The notes beneath the pieces are model-generated. The model saw nothing but the letters and a program-made list of their open reading frames with translations. It was not told the DNA's origin and searched no databases. A program made the position numbers and the translations under genes. A stretch of DNA of 64,000 bases from Phycobacter sedimenti (lineage in GTDB: Bacteria > Pseudomonadota > Alphaproteobacteria > Rhodobacterales > Rhodobacteraceae). Positions 43,197-51,971 of this stretch are shown one piece after another. The stretch is from the NCBI RefSeq assembly GCF_038148855.1, contig NZ_JBBVGR010000002.1, forward strand, positions 248,001-312,000. Direction: 5' to 3'. Position 1 is the stretch's first letter; every line of letters begins with the position of its first letter.

Positions 43197-43635
43197 TGCG
43201 CGGCGGTCGGCCTTATAACGCTTTGCTGCGCAGCCCCGCCGGTCCCGGGGGTCGGGCGAGCGTCGGCACGAATTTGCACAAGCAGAAGCCATTTCAGCGG
43301 GAAACTGCGCAGCGCAGCGGGGCAGGGGATGCCGGGCTTTCACGCCTCGTCGAAACCTGCCAACCTCTGATGGCGGCATGGGGCTCCTGTGCCGCTACGC
43401 ATCTGTTCCAGTCCCTCGACTTGGAAGGGCAGGCCCGCGTCCCCATCCGCGGCCTGCCCGTTTTTTCGCGGCCGCGTGTCGCTGGGCGCGCATGGGCAGA
43501 ACCCCGCCCGGCATTGGGAGAATTCCGGCGGTTTGTCGCCATATCTGCCTGCGATGATGCTGCCGTATTGTCGGGGGACCGTGTTCCGGCCATTTCTTCT
43601 TGCCAAGAACACCTGAGCAGAAAAGGAAATTGGCA
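43197..43635 (+). other. 439-base region with an orphan terminator, no recognised gene
   Basis: This stretch has no ORF with a good start. It contains a strong terminator (43427-43466) 230 bases after the nearest stop, so a small RNA or a long structured 3' end is possible. No B12 box or other riboswitch core was recognised. Confidence 0.5.
43427..43466 (+). terminator. Orphan rho-independent terminator
   Basis: A perfect nine-base stem (GGGCAGGCC 43427-43435 with GGCCTGCCC 43451-43459) with further pairing in the loop, followed by six T residues. Confidence 0.8.
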
Positions 43636-43839
43636 ATGCAGGCCAAACAAATCGCACTGGCCCTCGCACTTTGCGGCGGGCTCGCTGCCTGTGGGCAGAC
43701 AACCGGCGAACAGGTCGTATATGGTGCCAGCGCAGGGGCGCTCGGCTCGCTCCTTCTGGACGGCAACCCTGTCACCGGCGCGGCTGTCGGCACCGCTGCA
43801 AACCTCATTTACTGCAAGGAAAACCCAGGCAAGTGCTGA
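43636..43839 (+). CDS. 67-residue lipoprotein with glycine-zipper-like core
   Basis: AAAAGGAAA precedes the ATG. The signal peptide ends in the lipobox LAAC (Cys19). The mature part, YGASAGALGSLLLDGNP then AAVGTAANLIYC, is Gly/Ala-rich like a glycine zipper and ends CKENPGKC with two more cysteines. It resembles small outer-membrane lipoproteins of the OmpA-linked or SmpA type only loosely. It lies 152 bases before pccA. Confidence 0.72.
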   Translation: MQAKQIALALALCGGLAACGQTTGEQVVYGASAGALGSLLLDGNPVTGAAVGTAANLIYCKENPGKC

Positions 43840-43991
43840 TAGCACTTCCGCTTTCCTTGCCCTGACATTCCGGCCTTCCGTGGCCGGTTCACCCACCATT
43901 CAGATGCCGTGCCCGGATATGTTCCGGGGGCGGCATCTTGCATTCCGGCCCCATGAAACACCGGGGCCCACAAGAGCACAAGGGACTGCCA

Positions 43992-46037
43992 ATGTTTGAA
44001 AAGATCCTGATCGCCAACCGGGGCGAGATCGCCTGCCGTGTCATCAAGACCGCGCGCAAGATGGGCATCAAGACCGTTGCCATCTATTCCGATGCGGACA
44101 AGCAGGCGCTGCATGTCCAGATGGCGGACGAGGCCGTGCACATCGGCCCGCCGCCTGCCAACCAGTCCTATATCGTGATCGACAAGGTGATGGACGCGAT
44201 CCGTCAAAGTGGCGCTCAGGCGGTGCATCCCGGGTATGGTTTCCTGTCGGAAAACGCCAAGTTCGCTGAGGCGCTGGCTGCCGAGGGCGTGGCCTTTGTC
44301 GGCCCCCCTGTCGGTGCCATCGAAAGCATGGGTGACAAGATCACCTCCAAGAAGATCGCACAGGAGGCCAACGTCAGCACCGTGCCCGGCTACATGGGCC
44401 TCATCGAAGACGCCGACGAGGCGGTGAAGATCTCCAATGACATCGGCTATCCCGTGATGATCAAGGCCTCCGCCGGCGGCGGCGGCAAGGGCATGCGGAT
44501 TGCATGGAACGACGAAGAAGCCCGCGAAGGCTTCCAGTCTTCCAAGAACGAAGCAGCAAGCTCGTTCGGCGATGACCGGATCTTCATCGAGAAATTCGTG
44601 ACCCAGCCCCGCCACATCGAAATTCAGGTCCTCTGCGACACCCACGGCAACGGCATTTATCTGGGTGAGCGGGAATGCTCGATCCAGCGGCGGAACCAGA
44701 AAGTGGTCGAAGAGGCGCCGTCGCCGTTTCTTGATGAGGCCACCCGCAAGGCGATGGGTGAGCAGGCCGTCGCCCTGGCCAAGGCGGTGGGCTATGCCTC
44801 TGCCGGTACGGTGGAGTTCATTGTCGATGGCGACAAGAACTTCTATTTCCTGGAAATGAACACCCGCCTGCAGGTGGAACACCCGGTGACCGAGCTGATC
44901 ACTGGCGTTGACCTGGTGGAGCAGATGATCCGCGTTGCCGGTGGTGAGCCGCTGAGCATCACCCAGGACGACGTGAAACTCACTGGCTGGGCGATTGAAA
45001 ACCGTCTTTACGCTGAAGATCCCTATCGGGGCTTCCTGCCGTCCATCGGCCGTCTGACCCGCTATCGCCCCCCGGCAGAGCAGGCCTCTGGTCCGCTGCT
45101 GGAGAACGGCAAATGGCAGGGCGATGCGCCTGAAGGCGCGGTTGCGGTGCGCAATGATACCGGCGTCTACGAGGGCGGCGAGATCTCGATGTACTACGAC
45201 CCGATGATCGCCAAGCTCTGCACCTGGGCACCCACCCGCGATGCGGCGATTGCCGCCATGCGCGATGCGCTGGACGGGTTCGAGGTCGAGGGCATCGGTC
45301 ACAACCTGCCGTTCCTGTCGGCGGTGATGGACCATCCCAAATTCGTCAGCGGCGACATGACCACCGCCTTTATTGCCGAGGAATATCCCGACGGCTTTGA
45401 GGGGGTTGAACTGCCCGAGGCCGAGCTGCGCCGTATCGCGGCAGCCACCGCAGCCATGCACCGGGTCGCCGAGATCCGCCGCACCCGCGTGTCGGGCCGC
45501 ATGGACAACCATGAACGCAAAGTCGGCACCGATTGGGTCGTGACCCTGCAAGGCCAGTCCTTTGATGTGGTCATCGATGCGGATCATGACGGTTCTACCG
45601 TGCGTTTTGCCGATGGCGACCCAATCCGGGTGACATCTGACTGGACACCGGGCGATCAGCTGGCGCGCATCTCCACGGATGGCGACATGCTGGTTCTGAA
45701 GGTGGGCAAGATCTCGGGCGGTTTCCGCATTCGCAGCCGTGGCGCCGATCTGAAGGTGCACGTGCGCACGCCCCGTCAGGCCGAACTGGCCCGCAAGATG
45801 CCGGAAAAACTGCCGCCGGACACCTCGAAGCTGCTGCTTTGCCCGATGCCCGGCCTGATCGTGAAGGTCGATGTCGAAGTCGGTCAGGAAGTGCAGGAAG
45901 GTCAGGCCCTTTGCACCGTTGAGGCGATGAAGATGGAGAACATCCTGCGCGCCGAACGCAAGGGCGTCGTCTCCAAGATCAATGCCAGTGCTGGCGACAG
46001 CCTTGCGGTTGACGATGTGATAATGGAGTTCGAATAA
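43992..46037 (+). CDS. pccA: Propionyl-CoA carboxylase alpha subunit (biotin carboxylase and BCCP)
   Basis: A 681-residue biotin-dependent subunit. The biotin carboxylase domain (1-450) opens MFEKILIANRGEIACRV, with the ATP-binding loop KASAGGGGKGMR and the active-site region EMNTRLQVEHPVTE. A BT linker domain (about 460-600) contacts PccB. The C-terminal BCCP domain has EAMKMEN with the biotinylated Lys647. The ATG at 43992 fits the family start. Together with PccB it makes methylmalonyl-CoA. The gene is separated from pccB by six small genes, and no biotin-protein ligase gene is nearby. Confidence 0.96.
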   Translation: MFEKILIANRGEIACRVIKTARKMGIKTVAIYSDADKQALHVQMADEAVHIGPPPANQSYIVIDKVMDAIRQSGAQAVHPGYGFLSENAKFAEALAAEGVAFVGPPVGAIESMGDKITSKKIAQEANVSTVPGYMGLIEDADEAVKISNDIGYPVMIKASAGGGGKGMRIAWNDEEAREGFQSSKNEAASSFGDDRIFIEKFVTQPRHIEIQVLCDTHGNGIYLGERECSIQRRNQKVVEEAPSPFLDEATRKAMGEQAVALAKAVGYASAGTVEFIVDGDKNFYFLEMNTRLQVEHPVTELITGVDLVEQMIRVAGGEPLSITQDDVKLTGWAIENRLYAEDPYRGFLPSIGRLTRYRPPAEQASGPLLENGKWQGDAPEGAVAVRNDTGVYEGGEISMYYDPMIAKLCTWAPTRDAAIAAMRDALDGFEVEGIGHNLPFLSAVMDHPKFVSGDMTTAFIAEEYPDGFEGVELPEAELRRIAAATAAMHRVAEIRRTRVSGRMDNHERKVGTDWVVTLQGQSFDVVIDADHDGSTVRFADGDPIRVTSDWTPGDQLARISTDGDMLVLKVGKISGGFRIRSRGADLKVHVRTPRQAELARKMPEKLPPDTSKLLLCPMPGLIVKVDVEVGQEVQEGQALCTVEAMKMENILRAERKGVVSKINASAGDSLAVDDVIMEFE

Positions 46038-46294
46038 GGTGTGCCATCGGGCAGTCCATTCACGGGCGCGCGCTGCTCCCGGTTTTGAACGAGACAGGGC
46101 TCGCCCTGTCGGCCGGGCTGCCCGTGGTCCTTTGTTTTTTGGCAAAACGCCGAAATGCACCAATTCTTCAGATCTCGGTGCCAAGCTGTTCCAGCGGGTG
46201 ATCCGCGCCACTGGGCTGCATGCTGACCGCATCGCGGCCCGTCGGTGCAGTTGCCCCGGGTTCGAAAGGTATCAAGGGGTTCTGGAGGCGACGA

Positions 46295-46795
46295 ATGCAG
46301 CGGTTCACTTTAGGTCTCATCGCCAGTCTCGTTTACCTGGCGGGCTGCGCGCTGGACAAGGAAGAAGAGGTGCGGGCGCATGTTTCGCCCTGGGTGCAAC
46401 TGGGCGATACCTATTTCTTCGAATCCTCCTCAAGTTGTACGGCCGCGGTTTTCCATACGGAAAGCCCGCGTATCAGTTCTTTGGTGTCCAAAGCACGCTC
46501 GGTGTCGACGGGTATGAAGATGCTGTCAGAAGGCAAGCCTGTAGCCTTCGACGTGGGCGGCAAGACTCCGAACATGCTGACCGAGGATATCATGTCCCGC
46601 GATCTGCCGCAGGGAATCAGCGTTCTGAATTCGGGCCTTGCCGGGGCCAACTGCATGAGCGAACTGGTCAAAGGGATCTACTACCAGGCCATCATGAACC
46701 CCCAGTCGCGGCTGATTTTCGACCCCGACGGGGATGCGATGATCGTGGTGGACCGTCAGGCCGGGGCTCTGATTTACGTGCGTGGCAGCGGCTAG
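46295..46795 (+). CDS. Hypothetical 166-residue lipoprotein in the pcc locus
   Basis: A TGGAGG binding site precedes the ATG at 46295. The signal peptide ends in the lipobox LAGC (Cys18). The mature protein begins ALDKEEEV and includes FESSSSCTAAVF, LPQGISVLNSGLAGANCMSELVKG and LIFDPDGDAMIVVD. Two internal cysteines may pair. No family is recognised. It follows pccA by 257 bases. Confidence 0.68.
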   Translation: MQRFTLGLIASLVYLAGCALDKEEEVRAHVSPWVQLGDTYFFESSSSCTAAVFHTESPRISSLVSKARSVSTGMKMLSEGKPVAFDVGGKTPNMLTEDIMSRDLPQGISVLNSGLAGANCMSELVKGIYYQAIMNPQSRLIFDPDGDAMIVVDRQAGALIYVRGSG

Positions 46796-46799
46796 GGCC

Positions 46800-47243
46800 T
46801 CAGCTGCCGCGCCGCTCTTCCACTTCGCGCAGGCGGGACGGGAATTTGTCGATCGTGCGATTAAGCTCGCGCACGCTCCAGGGGTGCGGTTTGCGAAGCT
46901 TGACCCCACCGTCCTTGCCCACCAGTACCAGCATAAAGCCGCGCGGGCGCAGCGCCTTGCGCAGTTCGGACCGTTTTGAAGGATCGGTGTCGGTCAGCAC
47001 GACCACATCCCGGTCCAAGAGATCTGCGGCCCCCTTTTCAAGTCGCTGCATCTGGTCCTGGAACCGCGGGTCCTCGGGACTGTCCGCAAAGACGACAACC
47101 GGCCGTTTGTGCCAGAGAAAGGCGTCGAGCGCACCGTCATACTCCGGCAGGACAAGCACCGGCGCGTCTGTTGCCGTAGTATCATCCGCCAGCGCCAACA
47201 CCGGTAGAAAGGCTGCAAGAACAAGGGCTAGGATTGGTTTCAT
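46800..47243 (-). CDS. DUF4174 exported protein
   Basis: A 147-residue protein with a signal peptide of about 19 residues (MKPILALVLAAFLPVLALA). The body contains RPVVVFADSPEDPRFQDQM, RDVVVLTDTD and MLVLVGKDGGVKLRKPHPWSVREL, the DUF4174 pattern. This is a thioredoxin-like fold without the redox cysteine pair. CAGGAGA precedes the ATG. It reads against its pcc neighbours and faces the lipoprotein gene with a four-base gap. Confidence 0.8.
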   Translation of the reverse strand: MKPILALVLAAFLPVLALADDTTATDAPVLVLPEYDGALDAFLWHKRPVVVFADSPEDPRFQDQMQRLEKGAADLLDRDVVVLTDTDPSKRSELRKALRPRGFMLVLVGKDGGVKLRKPHPWSVRELNRTIDKFPSRLREVEERRGS

Positions 47244-47422
47244 GGTCTCTCCTGTTGCCGGTAATATATGTCGCCCGCCCGTGAATGCGATGGGGGATTG
47301 CCGCACGAGGGAAAAAAATTCAACTCGCATTAACCGCTTTGAGAGGGGGGATGCCGCATGATGATGCCGTCTCCTACTGATCGTCCGCAAAAGCGGGCCC
47401 CGTCCAAAGGACAGGAAAAGCG

Positions 47423-48361
47423 ATGCAAGTGATTGTTCATCTCGGCGCCCATCGGTGCGCCACCACCTCGTTTCAGGATTATTTGCGGTTCAATGCCCCT
47501 GCGCTGGCCGAACAGGGATTGGAGGTCTGGGGGCCGGATCGAACCCGACATGGGCTGTTTCACGGTATCCTGCCGACACCCTCTGCGACCCCTCAGGCCA
47601 AGGCGGCCAAACGTGCAAAGGGGCGGCTCCGGATGCGTCTGGACCAAAGCCGTGCAGCGGGTGTGCAGCAGCTTGTGATCAGCGACGAGAACATGATTGG
47701 CAGCCTGCGTGAAAACATCCGGCTGGCCGGATTGTATGATGGGATCGGCGAACGCCTTGCCCGGTTTCACGAAGCCTTTGACGGGGCGGTGTCGGTGCTG
47801 GCTGTGAACCTGCGCAGCCTTGAGAGTTACTGGACCTCGGCCCTGACCTATGCCGTGGCACGGGGGCATCCTGTGCCGACCACGGGTCTGCTTGACCGCC
47901 TGGCGGGTAGCCCACGCAGCTGGCGCGATGTACTGACGGATATCGCCTGCTCGATGCCCGATGTCGAGATCCGTGTCTTGCCGTTTGAAACCTTTGGCGG
48001 ACGGCCAGAGGTTCAGTTGGAGCTGTTGACGGGCCTTGCGGGACCCCGTGAGAACGCTCGGATGCGCCATGCCGCCTCGCCCCGGCTGGAAGAACTGCGT
48101 GCGATGATGTCCACTTCGGCGGCTCGCGCCCTGCCGGACGGCGAAGGGCGCTGGCGCCCCTTTGACGAGGTGCAAACCGCAGCTTTGCGCGAACGCTATG
48201 CGGATGATCTGATGTGGCTGGCGGCAGGTGCCGATGGGCTGTCTCAGATCCGGCTTATGAATGACCCAGACAAACAGGCAGCGGGAGATAACCCGCTCCA
48301 GAACGACTTGACGAGAGGAAGACCCCATGACGAAGACAGACGATTGGCGGGCTCTGGCTGA
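47423..48361 (+). CDS. Sulfotransferase-like protein overlapping mcm
   Basis: A 312-residue protein with an N-terminal nucleotide-binding loop VIVHLGAHRCATTSFQDYLR, which resembles the 5'-phosphosulfate loop of PAPS-dependent sulfotransferases with Arg in place of the usual Lys. A second region (VLAVNLRSLESYWTSALTY, about 131-149) corresponds to the 3'-phosphate-binding Arg/Ser pattern. The C-terminus has DDLMWLAAGAD. The last 35 bases overlap the start of mcm in another frame, so translation is probably coupled. The substrate is unknown and P-loop kinase function is an alternative. Confidence 0.65.
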   Translation: MQVIVHLGAHRCATTSFQDYLRFNAPALAEQGLEVWGPDRTRHGLFHGILPTPSATPQAKAAKRAKGRLRMRLDQSRAAGVQQLVISDENMIGSLRENIRLAGLYDGIGERLARFHEAFDGAVSVLAVNLRSLESYWTSALTYAVARGHPVPTTGLLDRLAGSPRSWRDVLTDIACSMPDVEIRVLPFETFGGRPEVQLELLTGLAGPRENARMRHAASPRLEELRAMMSTSAARALPDGEGRWRPFDEVQTAALRERYADDLMWLAAGADGLSQIRLMNDPDKQAAGDNPLQNDLTRGRPHDEDRRLAGSG

Positions 48362-50453
48362 AAAAGAGCTGCGCGGACGCCCGCTTGAAGATCTGACCTG
48401 GCAGACGCTCGAAGGTATCGAGGTCAAGCCGCTTTACACCGAAGACGACACCAAGGAGCTGCCCCATATGGGCGGCATGCCCGGCTTTGGCCCCTTCACC
48501 CGGGGCGTTAAGGCCACCATGTATGCGGGCCGCCCCTGGACGATCCGTCAGTACGCGGGGTTTTCCACGGCTGAAGAATCCAACGCCTTTTATCGCCGCA
48601 ACCTCGCTGCCGGTCAGCAGGGCGTTTCGGTCGCCTTCGATCTGGCGACGCACCGTGGCTATGACAGCGACCATCCGCGCGTTGTGGGTGATGTGGGCAA
48701 GGCCGGTGTGGCCATCGACAGCGTCGAGGACATGAAAATCCTCTTTGACGGTATTCCGCTCGACAAGGTGTCGGTCTCGATGACCATGAACGGCGCGGTG
48801 ATCCCGATCCTGGCCAACTTCATCGTTGCGGGAGAAGAACAGGGCCACGACAAGAGCCTGCTGGCGGGCACCATTCAGAACGACATTCTGAAAGAGTTCA
48901 TGGTGCGCAACACCTATATCTATCCGCCTGAACCGTCTATGCGGATCATCTCGGACATCATCGAATACACCTCGAACGAGATGCCGAAATTCAACTCCAT
49001 CTCGATCTCGGGCTACCACATGCAGGAGGCTGGCGCGAACCTCGTGCAGGAGCTGGCCTACACGCTGGCGGATGGCCGCGAATATGTGCGCGCCGCCATC
49101 GATGCGGGCATGGATGTGGACAAGTTCGCGGGCCGACTGTCCTTCTTCTTTGCCATCGGCATGAACTTCTTCATGGAGATCGCCAAGCTGCGCGCGGCGC
49201 GCACGCTCTGGCACCGGGTGATGACTGACTTTGACGCCAAGAATGACCGCTCCAAGATGCTGCGTACCCACTGCCAGACCTCGGGCGTGTCCCTGCAGGA
49301 GCAGGACCCCTACAACAACGTCATCCGTACAGCCTATGAAGCCATGTCGGCGGTTCTGGGCGGCACGCAGTCCCTGCACACAAACGCGCTGGACGAGGCG
49401 ATTGCCCTGCCGACCGATTTTTCGGCGCGCATTGCGCGTAACACTCAGCTGGTCCTGCAGGAGGAAACCGGCGTCACGAATGTGGTCGATCCGCTCGCAG
49501 GCTCTTACTACGTCGAAAGCCTGACCAACGAGCTGATCGAGAAAGCCTGGGCCCTGATGGAAGAGGTCGAGGAGATGGGCGGTATGACCAAGGCCGTCGC
49601 TTCCGGGATGCCCAAGCTGCGCATTGAGGAGAGCGCCGCCCGTCGTCAGGCGATGATCGATCGCGGCGAAGAGGTGATCGTCGGCGTCAACAAGTACCGC
49701 AAAGACAAGGAAGACCCCATCGATATTCTGGATGTGGACAACGTCAAGGTCCGCGAGAGCCAGATTGCGCGGCTTGAGAAAATCCGCGCAGAACGGGACG
49801 ATGCCGCCTGCACGGCAGCCCTTGATGAAGTGACCCGTGTGGCCAGGGAAGGCGGCAACCTTCTGGCCGCCGCCGTCGAAGCCGCCCGTGCCCGGGCCTC
49901 GGTAGGAGAGATCAGCATGGCGATGGAAAAGGAATTCGGCCGTCACTCGGCAGAGGTGAAAACCCTGGCGGGCGTCTATGGCGCCGCCTATGAGGGGGAT
50001 GAAGGCTTTGCCGCGATCCAGAAATCGATCGAGGATTTCGCCGCCGAAGAGGGTCGCCGTCCGCGTCTTCTGGTGGTGAAGATGGGGCAGGACGGTCACG
50101 ACCGCGGTGCAAAGGTGATTGCCACCGCGTTTGCTGACATCGGTTTTGACGTGGACGTCGGCCCCCTGTTCCAAACCCCGGATGAGGCCGCGCAGGATGC
50201 CATCGACAACGATGTGCACGTGGTCGGGATTTCAAGCCAGGCAGCCGGTCACAAGACCTTGGCGCCGCAGCTGGTGCAGGCGCTGAAGGATCAGGGCGCC
50301 GAGGATATCATCGTAATCTGCGGCGGCGTTATTCCGCAGCAGGATTACCAGTTCCTCTATGACAATGGCGTCAAGGCGATCTTTGGCCCCGGCACCAACA
50401 TCCCCGAGGCGGCACAGGACATCCTGAACCTCATCCGCGACGCCCGCAGCTGA
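48327..50453 (+). CDS. mcm: Methylmalonyl-CoA mutase
   Basis: A 708-residue adenosylcobalamin enzyme interconverting methylmalonyl-CoA and succinyl-CoA. The TIM-barrel half includes IRQYAGFSTAEESNAFYRR and VAFDLATHRGYDSDHPRV. The C-terminal B12 domain has GQDGHDRGAKV, with His591 as the cobalt ligand, and a second motif VGISSQAAGH. It is the single-chain homodimeric form. It finishes the propionyl-CoA route begun by PccBA; the (R/S) epimerase is not recognised here. Confidence 0.97.
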   Translation: MTKTDDWRALAEKELRGRPLEDLTWQTLEGIEVKPLYTEDDTKELPHMGGMPGFGPFTRGVKATMYAGRPWTIRQYAGFSTAEESNAFYRRNLAAGQQGVSVAFDLATHRGYDSDHPRVVGDVGKAGVAIDSVEDMKILFDGIPLDKVSVSMTMNGAVIPILANFIVAGEEQGHDKSLLAGTIQNDILKEFMVRNTYIYPPEPSMRIISDIIEYTSNEMPKFNSISISGYHMQEAGANLVQELAYTLADGREYVRAAIDAGMDVDKFAGRLSFFFAIGMNFFMEIAKLRAARTLWHRVMTDFDAKNDRSKMLRTHCQTSGVSLQEQDPYNNVIRTAYEAMSAVLGGTQSLHTNALDEAIALPTDFSARIARNTQLVLQEETGVTNVVDPLAGSYYVESLTNELIEKAWALMEEVEEMGGMTKAVASGMPKLRIEESAARRQAMIDRGEEVIVGVNKYRKDKEDPIDILDVDNVKVRESQIARLEKIRAERDDAACTAALDEVTRVAREGGNLLAAAVEAARARASVGEISMAMEKEFGRHSAEVKTLAGVYGAAYEGDEGFAAIQKSIEDFAAEEGRRPRLLVVKMGQDGHDRGAKVIATAFADIGFDVDVGPLFQTPDEAAQDAIDNDVHVVGISSQAAGHKTLAPQLVQALKDQGAEDIIVICGGVIPQQDYQFLYDNGVKAIFGPGTNIPEAAQDILNLIRDARS

Positions 50454-50480
50454 TTGGCTCGGCAATCGCCACTCGGTCTG

Positions 50481-50516
50481 CCCGGCGCCATCTTGGCGCC
50501 GGGTTTCCTGTTTTCG
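50481..50516 (+). terminator. Rho-independent terminator after mcm
   Basis: A perfect nine-base stem (CCCGGCGCC 50481-50489, GGCGCCGGG 50495-50503) followed by TTTCCTGTTTTC. It closes the propionate locus. Confidence 0.8.
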
Positions 50517-50601
50517 AAATGCCATATTATGGAGTGGCTTTAACGTTGTGAGCCCTGGATTTCCCGCTAATGTGCGCCAAAAGCAAAAGGAGGGACCGCG
50601 A

Positions 50602-51207
50602 ATGATGGAACTGGATCACATCGCCGTTGCGGGTGAAACGCTGGAAGAGGCCACCGAATACGTGGAGACGGCCCTTGGCGTTCCTTTGCAGGCGGGCGGG
50701 CAGCATCAGGTCTTTGGCACTCACAATCGCCTTCTGGGGCTGGCGGATGGCCTGTATCTTGAGGCCATCGCCATAGACCCAGCCGCAACGCCGGAACGCA
50801 GCCCGCGCTGGTTCGATCTGGACAGTTTCTCCGGCACGCCGCGCCTGACGAACTGGATCTGCCGCGCAACCGGTCTGCCTGCGCTGCTGGACCGGCTCCC
50901 CGATGGCGCCGGGACACCCGTGTCGCTGACGCGCGGCGATCTGGTCTGGGACATGGCAGTGCCTGCGGATGGCAAGCTGCCCTTTGATAATGTCTTTCCC
51001 GCCCTCATCGAATGGCACAGCGATCATCCCGCACCCCGGCTTGAGCAGCAAGGCTGCGCGCTGCGCCGCCTCGTGATCACTCATCCGGATGCGGCAGACC
51101 TGGAAGAGCTGTTGCCGCTCAAGGACGGGCGCCTGGTGTTCGAAACCGGGCCTGCCGCGATGGAGGCCGAATTCGACACGCCCCATGGCACCCGCGTGCT
51201 GCGCTGA
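50602..51207 (+). CDS. VOC-family (glyoxalase-like) protein
   Basis: A 201-residue protein with the glyoxalase-like fold: MELDHIAVAGETLEEATEYVE at the start and GTHNRLLGLADGLYLEAIAID after it, with His5 and Glu at about 56 as possible metal ligands. The C-terminal half repeats a weaker fold (ALIEWHSDHPAPRLEQQG). It is close to the glyoxalase_3 type. It follows mcm, but the terminator and the lack of the methylmalonyl-CoA epimerase pattern argue against epimerase function. AAAGGAGG precedes the ATG. Confidence 0.78.
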   Translation: MMELDHIAVAGETLEEATEYVETALGVPLQAGGQHQVFGTHNRLLGLADGLYLEAIAIDPAATPERSPRWFDLDSFSGTPRLTNWICRATGLPALLDRLPDGAGTPVSLTRGDLVWDMAVPADGKLPFDNVFPALIEWHSDHPAPRLEQQGCALRRLVITHPDAADLEELLPLKDGRLVFETGPAAMEAEFDTPHGTRVLR

Positions 51208-51272
51208 GAAAATTCCGGGCATTTGCGTGCTGCGGCCCTGACAGGGGCGCAAAAGGTCAGTAAGGTTACCGC

Positions 51273-51971
51273 ATGTCGTTGTGGAGCCGCATATCCGAAG
51301 CGCTGGGCGCGCTTGCCAAGGGGGAAAGCCTTGCGCATGTCTTTGACAAACTCAGGGCACCGCCCGAGCGCACCGTGGGTTTTGCCATCGCGGTGATCGC
51401 CCTTGGCGCCAAGATGGCCAAGGCAGATGGGCAGGTGACGCGGGACGAGGTCGCCGCCTTTCGCGAGGTCTTCCAGATTGCACGCGCGGATGAAGCGGGC
51501 GCCGCGCGGGTCTTCAACATGGCGCGGACCGATGTGGCAGGCTACCAGGACTATGCCGCCCGCATTCAACGCATGTTTTCAAACGATCCGGCGACACTGT
51601 GCGACCTGATGGAAGGCCTCTTTCATATCGCCATGGCCGATGGGTTCTATCATCCCGGCGAGAATGAGTTTCTCGAAGAGGTCAGCCGCATTTTCGGCCA
51701 AACCTCTCAGCAGTTCACGGCTCTGCGCGCCCGTTTTGTAACGGACGCGCCGAAAGACCCTTACGCGGTCTTGGGGGTTGCTCCGGATATGCCGCTGGAG
51801 GAAATACGCAAGCACTGGCGGCGCCTGGTGCGGGAAACCCACCCCGATGCCATGATGGCACGCGGCGTGCCCGAAGAGGCGGTGCGCCTTGCCGAAAAGC
51901 GGATGATCGATATCAACCGGGCCTGGGACGAGATCAATGGATGTGGGGCCCATGCGGCTGGTCACCTATAA
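51273..51971 (+). CDS. TerB/J-domain protein (DjlA-like co-chaperone)
   Basis: A 232-residue protein. A TerB-like helical domain (about 30-150) has VIALGAKMAKADGQVTRDEV and GLFHIAMADGFYHPGENEF. A C-terminal J domain (about 163-228) has YAVLGVAPDMPLEEIRKHWR and the HPD motif in ETHPDAMM. This is the DjlA arrangement but without the N-terminal membrane span. J proteins stimulate DnaK. The end overlaps the next gene by 20 bases. Confidence 0.88.
   Translation: MSLWSRISEALGALAKGESLAHVFDKLRAPPERTVGFAIAVIALGAKMAKADGQVTRDEVAAFREVFQIARADEAGAARVFNMARTDVAGYQDYAARIQRMFSNDPATLCDLMEGLFHIAMADGFYHPGENEFLEEVSRIFGQTSQQFTALRARFVTDAPKDPYAVLGVAPDMPLEEIRKHWRRLVRETHPDAMMARGVPEEAVRLAEKRMIDINRAWDEINGCGAHAAGHL

Noticed and set aside
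43197..43635. Possible cobalamin riboswitch in the propionate locus
   Set aside because: No B12 box or typical core was found here or before mcm, which overlaps the preceding gene.
43809..46232. An 807-codon open frame on the minus strand opposite pccA
   Set aside because: It is the antisense of a clear biotin carboxylase/BCCP gene and shows no protein-family features; long antisense frames are expected in high-GC DNA.
48255..50219. A 654-codon minus-strand frame opposite mcm
   Set aside because: It mirrors the codon structure of mcm, is His/Arg/Gly-rich and has no recognisable domains.
50602..51207. VOC protein as methylmalonyl-CoA epimerase
   Set aside because: It is about 60 residues longer than the epimerase, lacks its pattern of metal ligands and lies behind the mcm terminator.
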